Assembly: GCA_022414725.1 (NCBI GenBank)
Contig: CM039464.1
Location: 38,525,420 to 38,589,419, forward strand
Direction: 5' to 3'
Length of the DNA: 64,000 nt
Source of the DNA: Microglena sp. YARC
Taxonomy: Eukaryota > Chlorophyta > Chlorophyceae > Chlamydomonadales > Chlamydomonadaceae
Part shown: positions 57,059-64,000 of the stretch, piece by piece
How the letters are laid out: each line of letters begins with the position of its first letter
Position numbering within the stretch: position 1 is the first letter of the stretch
Position numbers and translations under genes: made by a program
The notes under the pieces: generated by a model
What the model was told of the DNA's origin: nothing
Database searches by the model: none
Seen by the model: the letters and a program-made list of their open reading frames with translations, nothing else

Positions 57059-57252
57059 CTTGGCGGAGCCCCCTCTTCAAGGGGGCGGGAGCCCCCATGT
57101 TTACCCATTTGTCCGTCCAAACCAAACATACAAAAATTGAGACCCGACACGTCAGCCAACGGTCGCGTAACTAACTCGCTTCGGTCAGCTCCATCGTTGC
57201 CACCTTTCATTCCGTTGCCAATACACTCCGCCAATTTTCCGCGTCGCTTGCG
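57059..57252 (-). mobile_element. Dispersed element with GGCGGAGCC hairpin end, copy 2
   Basis: Inverted relative to 22741. It interrupts one of the kinase-end copies. Flanks CGCTACATCAGTT and CGCTACATCGGTT suggest a 13-bp target duplication with one mismatch. Confidence 0.75.
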
Positions 57253-57677
57253 ACGCTACATCGGTTTTTCTTGCCGGAATTATAAGCAGAGCAGTTATGT
57301 TTTGCTACGAGTCTAATGCGAGGCAGCTTGCAGGCTCCACACGAATGGGCAGCTGCCTGTAACTGAAGCGTTGCAGCATCGGTTCTCCCTACCAGAATCC
57401 TACACAGAGCAGTTATGCTATGCTGTACTATGCTATGCTACGAGTGGCAGCTTGCAGGCTCAACACAGAAGGTCAGCTTCTGCCTGTGGCTTTCGCATTG
57501 CTGCATCGCTTCTCCCTACACAGAGCAGTTATGCTATGCTATACTATGCTATGCTACGAGTGGCAGCTTGCAGGCTCAACACAGAAGGTCAGCTTCTGCC
57601 TGTGGCTTTCGCGTTGCTGCAGTGGTTCTTCCTACCAGAATCCTACACAGAGTAGTTATGCTTTGCTACGCGAGTAC

Positions 57678-57872
57678 CAGGGTAATACTTCTTGCCAAAT
57701 TGGTCAGCGTGTCAAGCGCACAAACGTCAAATTGGCCAGCGCTTTTTAGTGCAAGAAGCGCAAAAACTGCGCGCTGCGTCCTCAGGGAGTTGGAAAAACT
57801 GCGCGAAACACGCAGAGGGGCTCAAAAAGGCAGCGCGGCACCGCGCTGCCGCGCGCGCTTAGTAGTACCCTG
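57678..57872 (+). mobile_element. hAT-like MITE, CAGGGTACTAC family, copy 3
   Basis: Starts CAGGGTAATAC, ends GTAGTACCCTG. Exact 8-bp duplication GCGAGTAC (57670-57677, 57873-57880). It lies within the array of kinase-end copies. Confidence 0.92.
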
Positions 57873-58299
57873 GCGAGTACGCGTGGCACCTTGCAGGCTC
57901 TACACAGAAGGTCAGCCGCCTGTGACTTTCGCGTTGCTGCAGCGGTTCTCCCTACTAGAATCCTACACAGAGCAGTTATGCTTTGCTACGCGAGTGCGCG
58001 AGGCACCTTGCAGGCTCTACACAAAAGGTTGGCTGCCTGTGACTTGAGCGCTGCTATATTCGGAATTCTAGACAGAGTAGAGCAGTTATGTTCTTCTACG
58101 TGTATACTGCATGGTAGCTTGCAGGCCCTCAAAACAAAAGGTCAGCTGCCTGTTCCTGGCGGGGTGCAGCATCGGTTCTTTCTGCCAGAATTCTAAACAG
58201 AGTAGTTATGCTTGGCTTTGTGTCTAACGTGTGGCAGCTTGTAGGCCCTTTGTAGACTGGAGCCTTCTTGCTGGAATTCTGGACTGCCTGGCTAATGGA

Positions 58300-59100
58300 G
58301 CTGGCTGGAAGCTGCCATGCCTTGCCCACAACAGGAACAGTGGTAGCAACTTGGCTAGACAGAGCAGAAAGATTTGGGCGTGACCCAATGGCTGGCTAAT
58401 AGAGCTGGATGGAAGCTGCTACACGTAGCCCCAATGTGTGTGTTTTACAGTGTAGCTGGTAAAGGCTTAGCCAAATGGGCTAAGTCACTTGCCCAACCTC
58501 AATATTGGGAAGGGCTGTATATAAAACAGGCACTGGTGAACTGAACCCCGATAAATCGTGGGAAACGGGCCCCTTAAAGAAACAGGGGTGACCGGTGACC
58601 CAAGGCTTGATCACGTGATGAAATCTCATAGGTTTACAAAGTTGATAGCATTTCAGCAGATGATTTGGAATCGACAGACATAGGTGGTACTTAGTACCTC
58701 GACTTACTCATGCAAAATTGACGGCAATTCTCCCATAATTCTCGGAGTTCTCGGGATTTCAGGCCAAATCTGAGGTACAGGTGGCCTGTTTCGAAATATC
58801 AAAATCCCAATCATCCGCTGAATTGCTATACAGACATGTCTAGGTTCAGGACTTGACTGCGTAGTGGCCGAGGCCAGGGTTTACATCCCCCAAAGTAGGG
58901 CCAGGGTGGCTAATGGAGCTGGATGGAAGCTGCTTCGCGTAGCCCCAAAAAATAATGGTGGTGACAGGTACCCCAATAATGTACCGCGCAATGCAATCAC
59001 ATAGGTTTGCGCATTTAATGCCGTCAAAATGGTAGCGAATCTAATGCAAATCTAGGGTCTAGGAAAAACCCTCGACCCACCTAGAGACAACTAGAGATTC
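58300..59100. other. Intergenic stretch with dispersed repeats
   Basis: GAGCTGGATGGAAGCTGCT(A/T) and GTAGCCCCA recur at 58401, 58916 and inverted near 61130. No gene seen. Confidence 0.5.
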
Positions 59101-59128
59101 GCTACCTTTTTGAAACACGGGAGGCCAT

Positions 59129-59430
59129 CAGGGTTGTTTTGGACGCTGCGTCCTCCGCCGACATGAGGGTATTTGCGGGAATCGAACACATGACCTCTCG
59201 CAAGCCCGTCTCGTAGCACAAATCACGAGCCAACTCCGCTGGTTGCAACCAGGGTTGTTCAAAACGCTGTGTCGTCCGCCGCAGATGCAACGTTGAAAAG
59301 TCTGTGTCGTCGCAGGACGCAACGTGGGGAGGTTCTGCTGACCAGAACGAAGTCCGTTGTGTCGTAGGACGCAGGCTATACAATTGTTTGCGTCAGGCAG
59401 CAGAGCAGGGGCTCCTCCTGAAGTACCCTG
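59129..59430 (+). mobile_element. hAT-like MITE, CAGGGTTGTTCAGG family, copy 4, with tRNA-like insert
   Basis: Starts CAGGGTTGTTTTGG, ends CCTGAAGTACCCTG. Flanks GAGGCCAT and GTGGCCAT (7/8). After 31 bp comes about 90 bp of foreign sequence, then a second CAGGGTTGTTC start at 59250 and a whole element. Confidence 0.75.
59165..59245 (-). mobile_element. tRNA-like (SINE-type) segment inside MITE copy 4
   Basis: On the minus strand GGAGTTGGCTCGTGATTTGT resembles an A box, and TGTTCGATTCCCGC resembles a B box. No full cloverleaf is apparent. Confidence 0.4.
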
Positions 59431-59639
59431 GTGGCCATCAAAGCTGCAAAACACCAGAAAGACTAAAAGACATGACCAGGCCAAGGTGGCAAAAGACTTC
59501 ACCGCGTACTAACTGAGGCAAGGGTTTACAACCTCCAAACTAGGGCCAGCGGCAAGGGTTTACAACCTCAAAAATAGGGCCTGAGGCAAGGGTTTACAAC
59601 TTCCAAGCTAGGGCCAGAGGCAAGGGTTTACAACCTTTA

Positions 59640-60310
59640 AGCTAGATACCCAAGGAAACCAGGGAGCATACTAAGCGGATTAGGCACTTAAAAGCTACTA
59701 GGTAGATCCGCCACCTGCTACTGGGAAGCCGCTTCTAGACAGCTTGGCTGCCTGTGACTGAAGCACAGCTTGTAGGCACTGTGTATTCCAAGTCACCTCG
59801 TGAGATACCCAAGGTAACCAGGGAGCATGCTAAGCGGATTGTGCAGTTAAAAGCTACTAGTTAGATTCGCTGTCTGCTACTGGTAAGCCACTTGACAGAC
59901 AGCTTAGCTGCCTGTCAATGGAGCACAGCAGGTAGGCACAGTACATTTCAAGTCCCCCTGTGCGATACTCAAGGAAAACAAGGGGCATACTGAGCGCATT
60001 GTACAGATTAAAGCTACTAGATAGATCTACTGTCATCTACTGGGAAGCCGCTTTTAGACAGCTTGGCTCCCTGTGGCTGGATCACAGCTTGTAGATATAT
60101 TCCAAGTTCCCCCGTGCGATACCCAAGGAAAACAGGGAGCATACAAAGCGGAGTATACAGTTAAAAGCTACTACTACTAGATAGATCCGCTGTCTGCTAC
60201 TTGGAAGCCGCTACTAGACAGCTCGGCTACCTGTGACTGAAGTACAGCTTGTAGGTGCTGTATATTCCAAGTCCCCCCGTGCGATACCCAAAGAAACCAG
60301 GGAGCAAATT
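59640..60310 (+). repeat. Tandem repeat of about 158 bp
   Basis: About five copies of GATACCCAAGGAAACCAGGG plus AGCATACTAAGCGGATT and TAAAAGCTACTAG(A/G)TAGATC occur. Related single copies lie at about 8217-8285 and 29977-30060. Confidence 0.88.
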
Positions 60311-61060
60311 AATCAGATTTTCAGACTGGTGCAGGTGCTATCGGGTTGGGTCAGAAATGGTATGTGTGTGTGTTACACACTGTGTGTTGTCCTGCCTATT
60401 TAAACGTTTTCTACCCACAAAAACAGGGAGCATACTAGGGAGATTAGACTGTTTAAGACTACTCCAGGTTCCATTAGGATAGGTCAGAAATGGTATGTCT
60501 GTAATGTAATGATAACGCCTGGTGGGGCGTAGTATTAAGGGAGCCCCGTCTTACAGCGGTAGATAACAGGCTGCTACTTTACCTGGACAAAGCTACCATG
60601 GCGGTTGACAGCGACTGCGAACTCTTAAGCGCACCCGTATGTTTGTATGTTACACACATACGGGTGTTGTCCTGTCTATTCAAATGTATGTCACCTACGG
60701 AAACTAGGAAGCATACTAAGCGGATTAGATAGTGTAAAGTTTCTAGATAGGTTGGCTGTGTGTGACTGGAGCGCAGTTTCTAGATAGATCCTTGGTCGGC
60801 TACTGAAAGCAGCTTCTAGCTGGGTTGGTTTTGTGTGACTGAAAAGCAGTTTCTAGATGGGTTGGCTGTGTGTGACTGAAATGCAGCTTTTAGACAGATC
60901 CACTGTGTGTAACTGACAAGCAGCTTCTACATGGGTTGGCTGTGTTTGACTGGAAAGCAGCTTTTAGACAGATCCACTGTCTGCTACTGGAGCGCAGCTT
61001 CTAGATGGGTTGGCTGTCATTAACTGAAATCAGGTTCTAGATAGATCTGCCATCTGCTAC
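60310..61060 (+). repeat. Tandem repeat TTCTAGATGGGTTGGCTGTGTGTGACTG
   Basis: Short degenerate units from about 60735 to 61040. Diverged copies of the previous repeat precede them. Confidence 0.8.
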
Positions 61061-61365
61061 CGGAACGCTGCTCATATATAGATAGATCATTAACTTGTGT
61101 TATACTGCAGCTCTGTTTCTCATTTGGGCTACGTGCAGTAGCTTCCATCCAGCTCCATTACCCAGCGATTGAACCCCCCCCCCCCCCCCCCCAAGCTTTC
61201 AGCTTTATTGGAATGCCTGTCATGTCAGCTTTCAGACACACTAGCTATCTTAAGGTTTGGTCAAAGGACGGGGAAAGGGAGCTGCCTAGAAGCTGCTACG
61301 CATAGCCCCCAAATAGAACAGTGAGATATGTAGATATACTATATGTTTGTGTGCAACTGACATGA

Positions 61366-61436
61366 GCCCTGGCTTGGTTGGTACAGAAGTATCCTATTGA
61401 ACTACCAGGCCGGGGGTTCAAACCCGTTGCTATGTT
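61366..61436 (+). mobile_element. tRNA-like (SINE-type) segment
   Basis: TGGCTTGGTTGGTACAG fits an A box, and GGGGTTCAAACCCG a B box, 45 bp apart. I cannot fold acceptor or anticodon stems, so a SINE head is more likely than a tRNA gene. Confidence 0.4.
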
Positions 61437-61449
61437 CACAATCACCGAC

Positions 61450-61484
<35 letters not shown>

Positions 61485-61494
61485 AGATCTATGC

Positions 61495-61740
61495 CGCGTC
61501 AGCTGCGACGCTAAAAATTGGAGGAGAGTGTTTCCGATGGTGCGACAGGTGGCAACGGAAGCTAGTTAGTTACGAGACAATTGGCTGACGTGTCAGGCTT
61601 CATCTCGGTCAGACGGTCTGCCTGTCGGACGGACAAATGGGTAACCCTTGGGGGCTCCCGCACTAGACTTTGCACTTATGACAAGAACTGCAATGCTCTC
61701 ATTCAAGTACCGGCCCTTGAGGAGGGGGCTTTGCCAAAAA
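61495..61740 (+). mobile_element. Dispersed element with hairpin end, copy 3
   Basis: Shares the GGCAACGGAAGC(T/G)AGTTAGT and GACGTGTCAGGCTTCATC blocks with copies at 22741 and 57059. The hairpin is split by about 55 bp of other sequence (61661-61712). Confidence 0.7.
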
Positions 61741-61853
61741 GAGGCTGACACGGCTGCTACAAACCAAGTGGCTGACAAGGCTGTGACAAACCAAGTGGCT
61801 GACAGGCTGTGAAAAACCAAGTGGCTGACAAAGTGACAAGGCTAGAACAGACC

Positions 61854-63671
61854 TTAGTTGTAGGTCACCTCACAGGCGCTGATAACCAGAACTGCCTGAA
61901 GTGCATCACAGCCGATATGACGCAGTTTGCGCAGATTGCAGCACGCTGACAGGGCTGTGATGTCTAGAAGTCGCTGACAATAAGACAGGTCCAGGGTGTG
62001 CAGACTGCCACACGCTGACAAGGCTGTGATGTCCTGAAGTCGTGCACACCAAGACAGGTTCAGGGTGTGCAGACTGCCACACGCTGACAAGGCTGGGATG
62101 TCCTGAAGTCCCTCACAATAAGACAGGTTCAGGGTGTGCAGACTGCCACACCTTGACAAGGCTGTGGTGTCCTGAAGTCGTGCACACCAAGACAAGTTCA
62201 GGGTGTGCAGACTGCCACACCCTAACAAGGCTGTGATGTCCTGAAGTAAGTAACAGTGAGATAGGTCCAGGGTGTGCAGACTGCCACACGCTGACAAGGC
62301 TGTGATGTCCTGAAGTCCCTCACAATAAGACAGGTTCAGGGTGTGCAGACTGCCACACGCTGACAAGGCTGTGATGTCCTGAAGTCGTGCACAACAAGAC
62401 AGGTTCAGGGTGTGCAGACTGCCACACGCTGACAAGGCTGGGATGTCCTGAAGTCCCTCACAATAAGACAGGTTCAGGGTGTGCAGACTGCCACACCTTG
62501 ACAAGGCTGTGGTGTCCTGAAGTCGTGCACACCAAGACAAGTTCAGGGTGTGCAGACTGCCACACCCTAACAAGGCTGTGATGTCCTGAAGTAAGTAACA
62601 GTGAGATAGGTCCAGGGTGTGCAGACTGCCACACGCTGACCAGGCTGTGATGTCTAGAAGTCGCTGACAATAAGACAGGTTCAGGGTGTGCAGACTGCCA
62701 CACGCTGACAAGGCTGTGATGTCCTGAAGTCGTGCACACCAAGACAGGTTCAGGGTGTGCAGACTGCCACACGCTGACAAGGCTGGGATGTCCTGAAGTC
62801 CCTCACAAAAAGACAGGTTCAGGGTGTGCAGACTGCCACACCTTGACAAGGCTGTGGTGCCCTGAAGTCGTGCACACCAAGACAAGTTCAGGGTGTGCAG
62901 ACTGCCACACCTTGACAAGGCTGTGATGTCCTGAAGTAAGTAACAGTGAGACAGGTCCAAGGTGTGCAGACTGCCACACGCTGACAAGGCTGTGATGTCC
63001 TGAAGTCCCTCACAATAAGACAGATTCAGGGTGTGCAGACTGCCACACGCTGACAAGGTTGTGATGTCCTGAAGTCGTGCATACCAAGACAGATTTAGGG
63101 TGTGCAGACTGCCACAAGCTGACCAGGCTGTGATGTCTAGAAGTCGTTGACAACGAGACAGGTTCAGGGTGTGCAGACTGCCACACGCTGACAAGGCTGT
63201 GATGTCCTGAAGTGCCCAACAACATGACAGGTCCAGGTTGTGCAGATTGCAGCAAACTGACAAGGCTGTGAGATCCTGAAGCTGTTGACAATGAGACAGA
63301 TCCAGGGTATGCAGCCTGCAAAACGCTGAAACGGCTGATATATTAGTCAAGAAGCGCCAGTGTGTGGATTTGAGAGATTGCAGGGCAGTGCAACACTCCA
63401 AGGCGGCTAGACTGGTGTCTGGGAAGGGAGGCAGTATAGCCTCCTCAAGCTGAGCCAGTGCTGTCAAGGGAGACAAAGCATCAGCCATGTAGAGATCACT
63501 TAGCCCATACCCTCCGTCCCTATTGAGGCGAGTCCGCGTGATCTGAACTTCAAGACGACGCAAGCTGGCCGGCAAGCCAGCTAGGGCAAGACCCCTAGGA
63601 GCGTTCAACACGCGCACTCTCTGAAGCTCAGGGTACAGGGAGCGGATAGCCACGTGGGGTTCATCATTATT
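61854..63671 (-). CDS. Leucine-rich-repeat protein, about 20 near-identical LRRs, 5' end not in view
   Basis: A long minus-strand frame with TAA at 61856-61854. The frame is open to 63707 but has no ATG at its start. A good acceptor (pyrimidine-rich then CCCTGCAG) precedes 63671, so this is probably the last exon of a split gene. The N-terminal 100 residues are unique (ELQRVRVLNAPRGLALAGLP). They are followed by about 20 repeats of 23 residues with the pattern LHTLNLSxCxxLQDITALSxCGS and a degenerate cap (LRKLRHIGCDALQAV). This is a Cys-containing LRR fold, likely a protein-binding solenoid. No signal peptide, membrane segment, F-box or NB-ARC domain is visible here. The partner is unknown. 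Confidence 0.8.
   Translation of the reverse strand, partial: NNDEPHVAIRSLYPELQRVRVLNAPRGLALAGLPASLRRLEVQITRTRLNRDGGYGLSDLYMADALSPLTALAQLEEAILPPFPDTSLAALECCTALQSLKSTHWRFLTNISAVSAFCRLHTLDLSHCQQLQDLTALSVCCNLHNLDLSCCWALQDITALSACGSLHTLNLSRCQRLLDITAWSACGSLHTLNLSWYARLQDITTLSACGSLHTLNLSYCEGLQDITALSACGSLHTLDLSHCYLLQDITALSRCGSLHTLNLSWCARLQGTTALSRCGSLHTLNLSFCEGLQDIPALSACGSLHTLNLSWCARLQDITALSACGSLHTLNLSYCQRLLDITAWSACGSLHTLDLSHCYLLQDITALLGCGSLHTLNLSWCARLQDTTALSRCGSLHTLNLSYCEGLQDIPALSACGSLHTLNLSCCARLQDITALSACGSLHTLNLSYCEGLQDITALSACGSLHTLDLSHCYLLQDITALLGCGSLHTLNLSWCARLQDTTALSRCGSLHTLNLSYCEGLQDIPALSACGSLHTLNLSWCARLQDITALSACGSLHTLDLSYCQRLLDITALSACCNLRKLRHIGCDALQAVLVISACEVTYN
61960..63330 (-). repeat. 69-bp LRR units with 345-bp higher-order repeat
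   Basis: Each LRR is 69 bp. Identical blocks recur every 345 bp (five LRRs), for example at 62042, 62387 and 62732. Confidence 0.93.
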
Positions 63672-63904
63672 CTGCAGGGCAACAAGGAAGGGATTGTTGG
63701 AATTGCATTATTTGGGTTTTAGGCGCCTTGAGGCGTATGGAACAGAGTAATACTGCTTCTTCATCTTCTACAGGACCCAAAAGGAGGGTGCCAAACGCCA
63801 TACAAGGTCCGGCATGGTCTGAGCGCAGGTACCGGATCATCTATCGCTAGCCGATAGCCACGTAAGGTCTGAATAGTGTCGAGATCTCGAAGTGTACCCC
63901 GTCC

Positions 63905-63990
63905 TTTTGATCCCCTTTCAACAAATGGCTCAATGGTATTGCTCGAAGAAACAAGGTGCGGGGTTAGAATCCCTACGGGTGCGCTTAGGG
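63905..63990 (+). mobile_element. tRNA-like (SINE-type) segment at the window end
   Basis: AATGGCTCAATGGTATTGC resembles an A box and GGGGTTAGAATCCCTAC a B box. It may continue past the window. Confidence 0.4.
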
Positions 63991-64000
63991 GTTCGCGATC

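Larger units (their letters stand above)
55945..58300 (+). repeat. Downstream copies of the 3' end of the last kinase exon
   Basis: About fifteen copies of AGAGGTCGGCTGTCAGTGAC plus TGGAGCATCGCTGCATCG and TTCTTCTTGCCAGAATTCTAG occur. They lie beyond the stop codon, in what would be the 3' UTR or intergenic DNA. Units range from 60 to 200 bp. Confidence 0.93.

Noticed and set aside
61366..61436. A functional tRNA gene
   Set aside because: A- and B-box-like motifs are present but the acceptor and anticodon stems cannot be paired convincingly. Kept only as SINE-like.
62042..63321. Short repeated ORFs on both strands in the LRR array
   Set aside because: Shadows of the 599-codon LRR frame.

Overview
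The window looks like nuclear DNA of a green alga (Chlorophyta). Genes are split into many small exons by very long introns with GT-AG boundaries. Simple and tandem repeats are extremely abundant. One gene is a thylakoid STN7/STN8-type kinase, which is specific to photosynthetic eukaryotes. The species cannot be named from the sequence. All family assignments rest on recalled family features, not on alignments.

Layout. (1) Positions 247-29029 on the plus strand hold the 3' part of one large gene. I can place 14 exons whose splice phases all agree. The C-terminus is a ubiquitin-specific protease domain of the plant DUF629/USP type, with an intact Cys-His-Asp triad and a ubiquitin-interacting motif just upstream; the middle is a long disordered exon. 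(2) About 29030-32100 is intergenic and carries dispersed repeats and small DNA transposons. (3) Positions 32105-55944 on the plus strand hold an STN8/STN7-like chloroplast protein kinase in eight recognisable exons, with the P-loop, lysine, HRD, DLG and C-lobe in order. One linker exon between the N- and C-lobes is unresolved, probably in or near a 1000-base assembly gap (41921-42920). (4) Positions 55945-61850 are repeats. (5) Positions 61854-63671 on the minus strand hold a leucine-rich-repeat protein with about 20 nearly identical repeats.

The most striking feature is how the introns are built. Next to most exons lie decaying tandem copies of the exon edge. Upstream of an exon the copies carry intron end + AG acceptor + the first part of the exon. 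Downstream they carry the last part of the exon + GT donor + intron start. Whole-exon copies are essentially absent. The pattern holds in both long genes and gives arrays of up to about 15 decoy splice junctions.

A second layer consists of short non-autonomous DNA elements with hAT-like termini (CAGGG... or TAGGGA...) and 8-bp target-site duplications that can be read directly. Several landed inside the exon-edge arrays. One of them (10396-11329) has grown an internal 36-bp minisatellite.

Quality caveats. There are four apparent single-base frameshifts in the reconstructed exons (near 19515, 34654, 49145 and 52408). About 41-48 kb looks like unpolished long-read sequence around the gap.
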